IMG/VR virus record: IMGVR_UViG_3300031999_000117
Location: 1-33,669 of that record
Source: a virus
Strand: one strand, 5' to 3'
DNA length: 33,669 nt
Part shown: positions 6,436-13,166 of the stretch, piece by piece
Position numbering within the stretch: position 1 is the first letter of the stretch
How the letters are laid out: every line of letters starts with the position of its first letter
Notes under the pieces: model-generated
What the model saw: only the letters and a program-made list of their open reading frames with translations
What the model was told of the DNA's origin: nothing
Database searches by the model: none
Translations under genes and position numbers: made by a program

Positions 6436-6929
6436 AAATCCCGTATATTAGTACAGAAATTTCGCCTGAGAGGACGCAGATAGACATTAAGCGGATGCTG
6501 CAGGAGCATGGGATACGGGATATCCAGTGGACGACGTACAAGGGAAAGACGAGTCTGCGCTTCGTTTGGCTGGTTGACGTCAGGGGCGTGCAGAAGGAGA
6601 TCCTGTTTCAGTTCGTTGTTCCAGGCATCACGACGCTGAAGAGGGTTTGGGATCAGAAGGCTCAGAGGTACGTCAAGACCACGGTCTTCTTGGAGGCGAC
6701 TTCGTACAGGCTGCTTTGGCACTACCTTAGGAACAAGCTGGAGGCTGTGCGGTGGGGCTTGGAGAGCATGGAGAAGGAGTTCCTGAGCCACGCCGTAGTC
6801 GCTCTACCGACAGGTGAGCAGATCACCGTAGGCGAACGAATCAGCCAGGTGTTTGACGCAGTCACTAATCCAGCGCTGGAGTACACGCCGCCCAAGATAG
6901 ACGCCCGTGATAATGCTATTGCACTGTAG
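6432..6929 (+). CDS. Hypothetical protein of the early region
   Basis: A 165-residue protein beginning in an ATGA overlap. It has a mixed alpha/beta N-terminal half (TQIDIKRMLQEHGIRDIQWTTYKG then a strand-rich stretch ILFQFVVP) and a helix in the middle (SYRLLWHYLRNKLEAVRWGLESMEKEFL), ending in a Pro/Asp-rich tail. No catalytic motif is apparent. Gene coupling suggests it works with the Myb/MazG-like protein. Confidence 0.65.
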   Translation: MKIPYISTEISPERTQIDIKRMLQEHGIRDIQWTTYKGKTSLRFVWLVDVRGVQKEILFQFVVPGITTLKRVWDQKAQRYVKTTVFLEATSYRLLWHYLRNKLEAVRWGLESMEKEFLSHAVVALPTGEQITVGERISQVFDAVTNPALEYTPPKIDARDNAIAL

Positions 6930-6939
6930 GTGATTGAAG

Positions 6940-7104
6940 TTGGGTGAGCCTTTGAAAATGAAGTATGGGGTTTGGTGTAATCCAACGCGGATAGGCAAGC
7001 GAGGCGACGACTACTATCGCGTGTTCAAGACTCTGGAGGAAGCGAAGGAATTCTGGAGAACGCATCCTGAGGCAGATCACGCCTATTTCAAGATTGAGGA
7101 ATGA
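6940..7104 (+). CDS. Hypothetical 54-residue protein
   Basis: TTG 6940 has AGGTGAT (6928-6934) five bases upstream and runs 55 codons to TGA 7102, overlapping ATG 7101 of the next gene as ATGA. The peptide reads like a small folded domain (KYGVWCNPTRIGKRGDDYYRV then a helix LEEAKEFWRTHPEADHAYF), with a beta-alpha order like small phage proteins that compare a residue register. An ATG at 6958 is an alternative start. Function unknown. Confidence 0.6.
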   Translation: MGEPLKMKYGVWCNPTRIGKRGDDYYRVFKTLEEAKEFWRTHPEADHAYFKIEE

Positions 7105-7457
7105 AAATGGCTGAACCTTTGAAGTTGTCTATTGAGGAGCTTAAGCGTAGGTATCCTCACGCGGCCACGCACATCACCGAGGCGGGTCTTCTGGGAGCCG
7201 GCAAGCAGACGTTGGAGACGTGGGATTGGGAAGCGAAGCAGTGTGACCGTGTAACAGAAGCCGTAAGCTCAGAAGCTTGCCCCAAATGCGGAGGCAAGTT
7301 GTGGAGGATGGGTGATGTGCTTGTCAACTTCTACTTTCCGTTTGTTCACAGCATGCGGGTTCAAGTCCCGTCCCTGTTGGGGATGAACAGTAGAGATGCC
7401 GGAAGCGTGACGTGTATCACGTGTGGCTTGAAGAGGAGGCTTAACCGTGGCGAATGA
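7101..7457 (+). CDS. Zinc-ribbon protein
   Basis: A 118-residue protein with an N-terminal helical region (LSIEELKRRYPHAATHITEAGLLG) and one zinc ribbon made of CPKCGG and CITCGL, about 40 residues apart. ATG 7101 overlaps the previous stop; ATG 7107 is also possible. The coding sequence around 7351-7373 contains a tRNA T-arm-like stretch (see findings). It probably binds nucleic acid, but no specific role can be assigned. Confidence 0.6.
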   Translation: MKMAEPLKLSIEELKRRYPHAATHITEAGLLGAGKQTLETWDWEAKQCDRVTEAVSSEACPKCGGKLWRMGDVLVNFYFPFVHSMRVQVPSLLGMNSRDAGSVTCITCGLKRRLNRGE

Positions 7458-7614
7458 GCCTCCGTGCTTCATAGGTTTTGAATCTAAGTGGAAGTCTCCG
7501 GTGGAGCAGTTCAAAAATGAGATTCTCAGCGTCTTCCGGGACGTCGACGTGCGCAAGGCCATCAAGACCATAGTTTCTGAGAAGTTGAAGGAAGAGGGGC
7601 AGGTGGGGAAGTAA
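7447..7614 (+). CDS. Hypothetical 55-residue protein
   Basis: GTG 7447 has a strong GAGGAGG site (7433-7439) at seven bases and overlaps the zinc-ribbon gene by 11 bases. The peptide ends in a helix (FKNEILSVFRDVDVRKAIKTIVSEKLKEEG). It may be an accessory subunit of a neighbour. Function unknown. Confidence 0.6.
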   Translation: MANEPPCFIGFESKWKSPVEQFKNEILSVFRDVDVRKAIKTIVSEKLKEEGQVGK

Positions 7615-7740
7615 GTGCGCCAAAAGAAGATCCTACAGGTGCCAGTCGCCGGGGCGGGGTACTGCTTCCGCCGTTCAGAGAAACCACAGTGTGCTGGGTC
7701 AGGCGCGCCCACCCTAGAACCTGCCCCACTCAAGATTTAG
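7615..7740 (+). CDS. Hypothetical 41-residue basic protein
   Basis: GTG 7615 directly follows the preceding stop (TAAGTG) with GGTGGGGA upstream, and runs 42 codons to TAG 7738. The peptide is basic and rich in Pro and Ala, with two Cys. Coding status is supported only by spacing and the ribosome site. Confidence 0.4.
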   Translation: MRQKKILQVPVAGAGYCFRRSEKPQCAGSGAPTLEPAPLKI

Positions 7741-7750
7741 GTGATTCTTC

Positions 7751-8647
7751 TTGGCTAAGACTCGCCGGTGTCAAAGTTTTGGTGTTCCAATGTCCAAAGT
7801 CAAATTTGACTTCAGTACTGTTCGAACACGAGTTATCCCGATTTTGAAGCGTGTCGAGGTTGGGGACTACCCGGCGAAGATCGGCCGCATATACGGTTGG
7901 AGCCGCCAGCATGTTGGCTACTACTTTTCTAAGCTGGAGAAGGCGAGGCTGATTAGGCGCCAGGTGCGTTCCAGAGCAACGTTTTACTCTCTTACGGATC
8001 GAGGTAAAGACTTTCTCGGGAGATGTGAGGGTGTGGTTTTCGGGTCGGGCGTTTACAGGCTTGACAAGGGACAAGTGCGTTATGGGGTCGTGGCGGAGGG
8101 TTGTTTGCCCGTGGACTTTAAGCGGATTGAGATGGTGAATTGGACGGCTTTACTGGGTTTGGAGCAGGGTGTGAAGGTTAGGCATACGTCGCGGTCTTGG
8201 ATTGTGCATGTGGAGACTTTGTATGGTAAGCATCCTGGTGAGTTGTTTGTTTTGGCGAAGAATCTTGCTGATCGCGTGGCCAGGAGTTTGATGGTGAAGT
8301 ACGGTTGCAGATTAAGTGAAGGTGAGATTTGTCGTGGGTATGAGTTGAAGGTTGATGATCCCGTTGCGAAGCTTTTGGCTAGGTACTTTTGTGTGTCGAC
8401 GCCGGAGCGGAAGATTGATCATAGTCCAGGAGTCAGCCAAGGTGAGCTTGAGCATCTTAGTCGTGACGCTGCGATCGAGTATTTGTTGATGCCGGAGCGT
8501 GTGAAGAAGCTGGAGGGTCAGGTTGAGGGTTTGCACGTGGACTTGGAGGAGTTGACTGGTGTTTTGAGGCGTTTGCTGGGGTCTGAGGAGCGCGTGGATC
8601 CCGCTGGCGTGGTGGGTCAGAGGGGGCTTGGGGACTACGTTAGCTGA
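7751..8647 (+). CDS. Winged-helix DNA-binding protein, possible replication or transcription initiator
   Basis: A 298-residue protein beginning at TTG 7751, five bases after AGGTGAT (7739-7745). Residues 20-85 have a MarR/ArsR-like winged helix: IPILKRVEVGDYPAKIGRIYGWSRQHVGYYFSKLEKARLIRR, then the wing RATFYSLTDRGKDFL. The middle (100-215) is a mixed alpha/beta domain with HVETLYGKHPGELFVLAKNLADRVARSLM, and the C terminus (255-285) is a predicted coiled coil (PERVKKLEGQVEGLHVDLEELTGVL). It is the largest DNA-binding protein of the early region apart from ParB. An initiator role is only a possibility; no polymerase, primase or helicase motif is present. Confidence 0.6.
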   Translation: MAKTRRCQSFGVPMSKVKFDFSTVRTRVIPILKRVEVGDYPAKIGRIYGWSRQHVGYYFSKLEKARLIRRQVRSRATFYSLTDRGKDFLGRCEGVVFGSGVYRLDKGQVRYGVVAEGCLPVDFKRIEMVNWTALLGLEQGVKVRHTSRSWIVHVETLYGKHPGELFVLAKNLADRVARSLMVKYGCRLSEGEICRGYELKVDDPVAKLLARYFCVSTPERKIDHSPGVSQGELEHLSRDAAIEYLLMPERVKKLEGQVEGLHVDLEELTGVLRRLLGSEERVDPAGVVGQRGLGDYVS

Positions 8648-9053
8648 GAAGACGAAAGGTAGACGCAAACTTATGGCTGATGGCGTTAGTGTCGTCGAGC
8701 CTAAGGCGTTTCAGAGTTTCATCGCGAGGACGTATGCTGAGGGTCAGAGGGCTCTATTTTTCCGTATTCCTAGGCAGATTGTGGGGCATTTGCGGTTGAG
8801 GGGGGATGATTTTCTTGAGGTTGCTGTCAGGAAAATAAGCGTTGATTACGCGAAGGAGAATTACAAACTTGGTTTTTTCAGTTTGATGACGAGGTGTCCT
8901 GTCTGCGGCGAAGTTGGTAGGCTGCAGAAAATGGGGTGTAGCTTTTTCGTACGACATACTAAGCAAGGGGTTTCTGGGACTTTTGCTTTGCATCATGTTT
9001 CTAGAGAGGTGGCTAGTAAGCTTGTTCCCGTTGTGGAGGGTGACGGGAAGTGA
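8628..9053 (+). CDS. AbrB-like/zinc-ribbon protein
   Basis: A 141-residue protein (TTG 8628, overlapping the previous gene by 20 bases; ATG 8673 would give 126 residues). A segment like an AbrB/SpoVT swapped-hairpin (ALFFRIPRQIVGHLRLRGDDF then LEVAVRKI) is followed by CPVCGEVGRLQKMG and later His residues, one likely zinc site. This suggests a small transcription factor. The AbrB similarity is by pattern of strand-IP-strand-LRxGD and is moderate evidence. Confidence 0.6.
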   Translation: MGTTLAEKTKGRRKLMADGVSVVEPKAFQSFIARTYAEGQRALFFRIPRQIVGHLRLRGDDFLEVAVRKISVDYAKENYKLGFFSLMTRCPVCGEVGRLQKMGCSFFVRHTKQGVSGTFALHHVSREVASKLVPVVEGDGK

Positions 9054-9223
9054 CGTTTTCGTTTGCTGGGGTATGTGCCGAAAGGTTTCTGTCAGTTTCA
9101 AGGGGGCATGGTGTTTTTCCATTGTTTTCGCGAGTGGGGTTTCCATTGCCTGTTGATGTAGGCTATGGGGGGTCGGCTTCGGTATACCGAAACATCATGT
9201 TCTTCGTGGATAGGAGTGTTTAG
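9050..9223 (+). CDS. Possible 57-residue protein
   Basis: GTG 9050 overlaps the preceding stop (GTGA) with GGAGG (9035-9039) upstream; 58 codons run to TAG 9221, next to ATG 9225. The peptide has aromatic and Gly-rich content without a motif. The interval also contains a perfect palindrome, so it may instead be a regulatory spacer. Confidence 0.35.
   Translation: MTFSFAGVCAERFLSVSRGHGVFPLFSRVGFPLPVDVGYGGSASVYRNIMFFVDRSV
9178..9191. promoter_or_regulatory. Perfect 14-bp palindrome TTCGGTATACCGAA
   Basis: A self-complementary 14-mer 33 bases before ATG 9225. It is a typical size for a dimer-bound operator. It lies upstream of the gene at 9225 and downstream of the AbrB-like gene. Confidence 0.4.
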
Positions 9224-9224
9224 C

Positions 9225-9722
9225 ATGGGAAAAGTTGGGGGGCAATTACTTACGCGTCGTTCTCAGGCCGATAAAGTGGGTAAACACAAGTATGAACTTG
9301 CGCTTCTGCACAGGGTTGAGGATCGTTTGGTGAGGATTGAGAAGCAGCAGCGCATCATCTTTCACGGCTTGCAGGGATACTTCAAGTTTGACAGGCCTTT
9401 AATCGAGGAGGTTGGGTGCGCGAGCGAGTTGGATCTTGCTGTTGTGAGCGTGATCTTCGAGTCAGGGTCGGGCGGGATCTTGGCGAAGGGCATTACTTCT
9501 AAGCTACCGCAATTTAGCTTGGAGCAGCACAAGATACTCCGCATCATCAAACGTGTTAACGTGAACGTTGAGAAGGCTTTCGGGAGGCCTGTGATTGAGA
9601 AGCGTGGGAAGCGGTGGGCTTTCAACAGTTTCGGCGTCGCGGTCTGGGGCAAGAGTAGGGATGATGCTGAGGACGCGTTCACGGATTCTTGGGAGAAGGG
9701 CGAGGTTAAAGGTGAGGTTTGA
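9225..9722 (+). CDS. Hypothetical protein, possible DNA-binding
   Basis: A 165-residue protein. I choose ATG 9225 (MGKVGGQLL) because AGGAGTG (9212-9218) is six bases upstream; the frame is open from 9165 but has no better site. It has a helical N-terminal half (VGKHKYELALLHRVEDRLVRIEKQQRIIFHGL) and a C-terminal region with a helix-turn-helix-like order (AVVSVIFESGSGGILAKGI then FSLEQHKILRIIKRVNVNVEKAFG) and a basic wing (VIEKRGKRWAFN). Probably a winged helix; function unknown. Confidence 0.6.
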   Translation: MGKVGGQLLTRRSQADKVGKHKYELALLHRVEDRLVRIEKQQRIIFHGLQGYFKFDRPLIEEVGCASELDLAVVSVIFESGSGGILAKGITSKLPQFSLEQHKILRIIKRVNVNVEKAFGRPVIEKRGKRWAFNSFGVAVWGKSRDDAEDAFTDSWEKGEVKGEV

Positions 9723-9730
9723 AATAATGA

Positions 9731-9976
9731 GTGGTGGATGCGGTTAAGGAAATGGACATCACCAACGAAACATTAAGGTTCACAACAAATCTGGCCCGTG
9801 TCTTGTTTGACTCTCTAGCGAACGCGGGACAGCTAGAACTTGCGTCAATGGCGCATGAAATACTGGAAAAACTAGCAGTTGAAGTCACACTTCGCGGAGG
9901 TGCGCACATGCTTCTCAATGAGAAAGCGGTTTACCCACATTTCTGTTCAGGGTTCAAAAAAAGAGAAGAGAAATAG
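9731..9976 (+). CDS. Hypothetical helical protein
   Basis: An 81-residue all-helical protein from GTG 9731 (MVDAVKEMDITNETLRFTTN). Third-position A/T is higher than in its neighbours (runs such as ACA ACA AAT). The ribosome site is weak (AGGTGAGG about 14 bases upstream). Function unknown. Confidence 0.5.
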   Translation: MVDAVKEMDITNETLRFTTNLARVLFDSLANAGQLELASMAHEILEKLAVEVTLRGGAHMLLNEKAVYPHFCSGFKKREEK

Positions 9977-10092
9977 TGATTAAGGATTTCTGTTTGGAGT
10001 GTGAGCGGCTGTCGAAGGCGCGTTGCCGGTGCTGTTGGAAGATGGCTTGGTATTTTGCGGCGCATCTTTCCGTTTTTGGCGATGCCCTGTGA
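9976..10092 (+). CDS. Hypothetical Cys-rich 38-residue protein
   Basis: GTG 9976 overlaps the previous stop (TAGTG) and runs 39 codons to TGA 10090. The peptide has FCLECERL and RCRCCWKM, four or five Cys that could bind a zinc ion. It is one of several tiny Cys-rich ORFs in this region. The ribosome site is purine-rich but not a strong GGAGG. Confidence 0.4.
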   Translation: MIKDFCLECERLSKARCRCCWKMAWYFAAHLSVFGDAL

Positions 10093-10093
10093 G

Positions 10094-10107
10094 ATTAATA
10101 AATAAGG
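10094..10107 (+). promoter_or_regulatory. Candidate TATA box before the gene at 10137
   Basis: ATTAATAAATAAGG lies in the first real spacer after a long run of overlapping genes, about 30-43 bases before ATG 10137, so it could drive a separate short transcript. The ribosome site AGAGGG (10125-10130) is downstream of it. Confidence 0.4.
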
Positions 10108-10136
10108 AGCGAATGATGGTTTGAAGAGGGCTGAAG

Positions 10137-10454
10137 ATGAGTGAAGGTGAACTTGAAAAACGCTTGAAGAAAGCCTTACCTTGGCTTTTTGAGCCAATTG
10201 AGGATGACGATTCTTTTACGTTGACAGTGAATGAAGCGGGGGAAATTAGGTACAAGGTAACCAAAATTATTCAGAGAAAGGTGAATGCTATTCCCTTGAT
10301 GTTAGTTGAGGCTAGAAAAGAGTTTCTTGCGTTAGCTCCTGAGATCACGGATCACATAAAAATGAAGATCTACGAGAAACTTGTTGCTGAAGGCCACGCA
10401 ACGGGGTATGTGAAGCTTCTTGTGGCTCTCAAGAAGTGGTTTTTCGCGGTCTAG
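10137..10454 (+). CDS. Hypothetical early-region protein
   Basis: A 105-residue protein with AGAGGG six bases before ATG 10137. It has an amphipathic N-terminal helix (GELEKRLKKALPWLFEPIE), a strand pair (SFTLTVNEAGEIRYKV) and C-terminal helices (HIKMKIYEKLVAEGHATGYVKLLVALKKWFF). It is the last gene before the packaging/structural operon. Function unknown. Confidence 0.6.
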   Translation: MSEGELEKRLKKALPWLFEPIEDDDSFTLTVNEAGEIRYKVTKIIQRKVNAIPLMLVEARKEFLALAPEITDHIKMKIYEKLVAEGHATGYVKLLVALKKWFFAV

Positions 10455-10465
10455 TGGCGAATTAA

Positions 10466-10476
10466 CTTTATAAATG
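10466..10476 (+). promoter_or_regulatory. Candidate late promoter (TATA box)
   Basis: CTTTATAAATG is the best archaeal TATA match in the window. It lies in the 111-base spacer (10455-10565) before the packaging and head genes. Expected transcription start is about 10500, leaving a leader of about 65 bases with a possible 20-codon ORF (GTG 10503 to TAG 10563). It probably drives the late operon. Confidence 0.55.
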
Positions 10477-10565
10477 CGTAGCTACTCATATTTGGGTAAC
10501 TGTGTTGTTGCCGTCGCCTTGGACGATGTGCGCCCGCGTGCGGAGTCCTGAGCGGCTGGACTAGT

Positions 10566-10844
10566 TTGGAGAATCGTGTTTTGGGTCGAAGCTTAAGTAA
10601 TTTGAGGCGTGATGCTGCTAGGCGTAGGCCTATTCGTAGGCTGGAGAACGGCGACGTGGTGGCTACCAGGCAGATTCCGCCCTGCAGGAGAGTAGTCAGG
10701 GACGTCAACAAAGTGGTTCTCTTCGTTGAGCACCTGGCGGCTTGCGACTCTGGCACCGTGGTTCATGACGCGGCCGGCCGTGGCCTGTATGATCGTGAGA
10801 CGTTTGTCTCGTTCAAGGGAGCTTTTTATGATGTCAGCGCATGA
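10566..10844 (+). CDS. Hypothetical basic protein at the head of the late operon
   Basis: A 92-residue protein from TTG 10566. The N-terminal third is very Arg-rich (SLSNLRRDAARRRPIRRL), the rest beta/alpha (NKVVLFVEHLAACDSGTVVHDAAGRG). Position just upstream of terminase could suit a DNA-packaging accessory protein, but there is no recognised motif and no strong ribosome site. Confidence 0.5.
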   Translation: MENRVLGRSLSNLRRDAARRRPIRRLENGDVVATRQIPPCRRVVRDVNKVVLFVEHLAACDSGTVVHDAAGRGLYDRETFVSFKGAFYDVSA

Positions 10845-11181
10845 TGAAAAAAAGAATTCTTTTTTTGTACATACGCTCTACTTGCGGGTTTTCACTCGAT
10901 TAGCGCAGAAAGTGAACCCGGGCGATTTTAAGAGGGCGCATGGGTACATAGCGAGAGATAAGATTTGCAGGCTTCTAGCGGAGGAGTGTTATGAGCTTGC
11001 GCAGAAGTTTCTGAATCTTCCGCAGCCAAAATATAAACTTAGTTTGCAGTACATGAAGCTTGCCGCGAAACTACTTGGTATGAGTTTGAAGCCTAAGAAG
11101 CTTTCAGACCTTGATGAGATTAAGAAGGCCATTGGTCGACTGAGGGAGAAGCGGCCTGATGTGGAGAGGCCTGCCGGATAG
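10828..11181 (+). CDS. Helical protein before TerL, possible small terminase subunit
   Basis: A 117-residue, almost entirely helical protein (MMSAHDEKKNSFFVHTLYLRVFTRLAQKV through SLQYMKLAAKLLGMSLKPKKLSDLDEIKKAIGRLREK). ATG 10828 has AAGGGA seven bases upstream; ATG 10831 is the alternative. It overlaps the preceding gene by 17 bases and the terminase start by 23. Its size, helical content, basic C terminus and position directly upstream of the large terminase match small terminase subunits, but no sequence signature proves it. Confidence 0.5.
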   Translation: MMSAHDEKKNSFFVHTLYLRVFTRLAQKVNPGDFKRAHGYIARDKICRLLAEECYELAQKFLNLPQPKYKLSLQYMKLAAKLLGMSLKPKKLSDLDEIKKAIGRLREKRPDVERPAG

Positions 11182-12010
11182 CCCTGCGGGGTTATGGCGT
11201 GAGGTTGATAAACTTGGGCAGAACGAGTTGGAGCCTGTTGTGGTACCAGAAAAACCCTTGGCTTTGGTCAAGGAGCTTTTCAATTTCACTCCGACAGAGT
11301 ATCAGGCTAGGCTTCTTGAGGACGAGAGCAAGCGCATTGTTGTGAGGTGGAGTCGTCAGGCCGGCAAGACGACGACTATAGCGCTACGGGCTTTATGGTT
11401 CGCGCTCACGCATAATAGGACTTTAAGTTTGATTGTTGCTCCGAGCTTTCGCCAGAGCATGATTATGGGTGATCGAGTGCAGGACTACGTGTCTGGTCTT
11501 CCTGCTAAAACTCGTCGTTCTCTTGTGGAGAAGCAGCAGCGCACGGTTCTCAAGTTCAGAAACGGTTCTAGGATAATCATGCTGCCTAATAGTCCTCAGC
11601 TGCTGAGGGGCTACACGGCGCACCAGGTGATTTGTGATGAGGCGGCGTTCTTTCATGAGGACGATCTGGTGTTTTACAACGTGCTTTACCCGATGCTGGC
11701 GACGACTGATGGCGCGCTTATCGCCTCTTCGACGCCTTGGAGCCGTGACAGTGTCTTCTACCGCATGTGCAACAGCAAGGATTTCAAGCAGCACGTGGTG
11801 ACTTGCGAGGATGTTGTTAGGTCTGGCTTGATTAAGCAGAGTTTCATTGATCAGATGCGCGAGGAGCTGCCTGAAGAGCGGTTTAGGCGGGAGTTCTATT
11901 CGGAGTTTGTTGAGGACGCGGATGCTTGGCTGCCTCAGGCCTTGATCGTGCAGTGCATTGAGAGCGAGTTGGAATTAATCCAAGAACACGAAATATTTAT
12001 TAATCTTTGA
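11159..12010 (+). CDS. terL: Large terminase, N-terminal ATPase part (exon 1)
   Basis: The packaging motor ATPase. It has an N-terminal Q-like region (TPTEYQARLLED), Walker A WSRQAGKTTT (K70, T71), Walker B VICDEA (D160, E161) and a coupling motif near IASSTPWS. The frame ends at TGA 12008, right after the ATPase domain (WLPQALIVQCIESELELIQEHEIFI), just where the nuclease domain should begin. The missing nuclease half is found at 12600-13166 in another frame, beyond an HNH gene. Exon 1 joined at the AA of codon 12002 to the AA at 12600 restores one frame and gives IFINFEGAFYAGVDLGK, a normal TerL transition. Start ATG 11159 follows GAGGGAGA. Confidence 0.9.
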   Translation: MWRGLPDSPAGLWREVDKLGQNELEPVVVPEKPLALVKELFNFTPTEYQARLLEDESKRIVVRWSRQAGKTTTIALRALWFALTHNRTLSLIVAPSFRQSMIMGDRVQDYVSGLPAKTRRSLVEKQQRTVLKFRNGSRIIMLPNSPQLLRGYTAHQVICDEAAFFHEDDLVFYNVLYPMLATTDGALIASSTPWSRDSVFYRMCNSKDFKQHVVTCEDVVRSGLIKQSFIDQMREELPEERFRREFYSEFVEDADAWLPQALIVQCIESELELIQEHEIFINL

Positions 12011-12600
12011 GGACATACTACATTTCGGTAGATATGAAAAGAATAGTATGCCCTATTTGCGGTCACGAATTTGAAACGAGGTCAAAAACAGGTCACACGA
12101 ACTGCGGTAAATGCTTAGCAAAAATAATATTTGACAAAGAAAGAAATCACGAATACAGACGCGCTTATTGGAGCGAAAAAAGAGAGCATCTAAGAGAAAA
12201 GGCTCGGCAGCGTTACCAGCGAAATCGTGAGAAGATTAGACTATATCAAAAAACACATTATGACCACGCAAAAGCCATACAGAGAGTAAGAAAATGGGTT
12301 ATTGAAAACCCAGAAAAGAGGAAACATTGGATACTGGAAAACAAATCGCGCAACTATTGCAAAAAGTTGACTCATTACCGTAACGCGAAGGCAAAGAAAG
12401 TTAAACTTCTAGGCGGAAAATGCCAAGTTTGCGGGTACAACAAATGCTTAGACGCTTTAGTATTCCATCATAAGGATGCCTCAACGAAAAAGACGGAAAA
12501 AGATTGGTATAAAGCTGATACTGACCTCACAAATTTGGTTCTCCTTTGCGCTAATTGTCACGAAGAACTACACTCTAAATTGAGGGAAGAGACTTTTCAA
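12003..12600 (+). other. Putative intron in the terminase gene, about 598 bases
   Basis: Boundaries are inferred from frame: removing 598 bases (ambiguous by two because AA occurs at 12002-12003 and 12600-12601) fuses the ATPase and nuclease halves of TerL. The ends carry imperfect direct repeats, AATCTTTGAGGA (12002-12013) and AAACTTTGAAGGA (12599-12611). The HNH gene fills the insert and its 3' end extends 60 bases into exon 2. I see neither a clear bulge-helix-bulge nor the U/G pair of a typical group I intron at these exact ends, so the splicing class is open. An intein is excluded by the frame change and stops. Confidence 0.6.
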
Positions 12601-12660
12601 ACTTTGAAGGAGCATTTTACGCGGGAGTCGATCTTGGAAAAGAGAAAGATCATTCAGTAA
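12034..12660 (+). CDS. HNH homing endonuclease inside terL
   Basis: A 208-residue HNH nuclease from ATG 12034 (TTG 12007 is in frame but lacks a site). An N-terminal zinc finger (CPICGHEF then CGKC) is followed by a long basic helical region rich in Lys, Arg, Tyr (SEKREHLREKARQRYQRNREK). The HNH core is CQVCGYNKCLDALVFHHKD with the downstream NLVLLCANCHEELH, containing the metal-binding Cys pairs and the catalytic His-His. Its base composition is far richer in A/T than the viral genes around it. The last 20 or so codons overlap TerL exon 2 in another frame. HNH enzymes of this type promote spread of introns or free-standing homing genes. Confidence 0.9.
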   Translation: MKRIVCPICGHEFETRSKTGHTNCGKCLAKIIFDKERNHEYRRAYWSEKREHLREKARQRYQRNREKIRLYQKTHYDHAKAIQRVRKWVIENPEKRKHWILENKSRNYCKKLTHYRNAKAKKVKLLGGKCQVCGYNKCLDALVFHHKDASTKKTEKDWYKADTDLTNLVLLCANCHEELHSKLREETFQTLKEHFTRESILEKRKIIQ

Positions 12661-13166
12661 TTGTCGTTGTTAAGAGAGAAGAGAACTTACTAAAGATTGT
12701 TTTCATCAAAAAATTCGCGCTACACACTCCATACGCATCGGTAATCGGATACTTGAAAGTGCTTAATGACAAATTGCACTATATCCGCGCAAATTACGTA
12801 GATATAACAGGCGTAGGCAATCCTGTTGTCGAAGAAATGCGGAGTTCAGGAATCCGGAACGTTACCGGCGTGTCCTTCACTCTTCAGTCGAAGGAGGAGA
12901 TGGCAACGATCCTGCGGGAGAAGATGCGTGCCGGCGGCGTGCGGATTCCGTATGTTCCTGCTAACAAGCCGAGGGACTTGGATTTGACGGCTGAGCTTAA
13001 CGTTGAGCGGTATGAGCTGCTGAAGACGGGGCACGTGAAGTTTAGTCACCCTGAGAACGGGCATGACGACGTTTTCTGGAGTGTGGCCTTGGGCGTTTTT
13101 GGCGCTGTGAAGCATCCTATTTTGTCTGGCATCGTGGATTTCGGTAAGGTTGGAGGCGAGAAGTAA
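12600..13166 (+). CDS. terL: Large terminase, C-terminal nuclease part (exon 2)
   Basis: The RNase H-like headful/cos nuclease domain of TerL. It begins FEGAFYAGVDLGKEKDHSVIVVVK, with the first catalytic Asp in GVDLGK, continues through VDITGVGNPVVEEM (second acidic position) and ends with HPENGHDDVFWSVALGVF (final Asp pair). The frame is open only from 12579 (stop at 12576-12578) and has no ATG, GTG or TTG until TTG 12753, which is downstream of the catalytic GVDLGK. It therefore cannot be expressed whole on its own from a normal start; splicing to exon 1 is the simplest explanation. The first about 230 bases use A/T-rich codons unlike the rest of the exon. The stop overlaps the portal start as TAATG. 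Confidence 0.85.
   Translation, partial: NFEGAFYAGVDLGKEKDHSVIVVVKREENLLKIVFIKKFALHTPYASVIGYLKVLNDKLHYIRANYVDITGVGNPVVEEMRSSGIRNVTGVSFTLQSKEEMATILREKMRAGGVRIPYVPANKPRDLDLTAELNVERYELLKTGHVKFSHPENGHDDVFWSVALGVFGAVKHPILSGIVDFGKVGGEK

Noticed and set aside
12003-12600. Intein in the terminase
   Set aside because: The insert is in a different frame from both TerL parts and is bounded by stop codons; no intein splicing motifs are seen.
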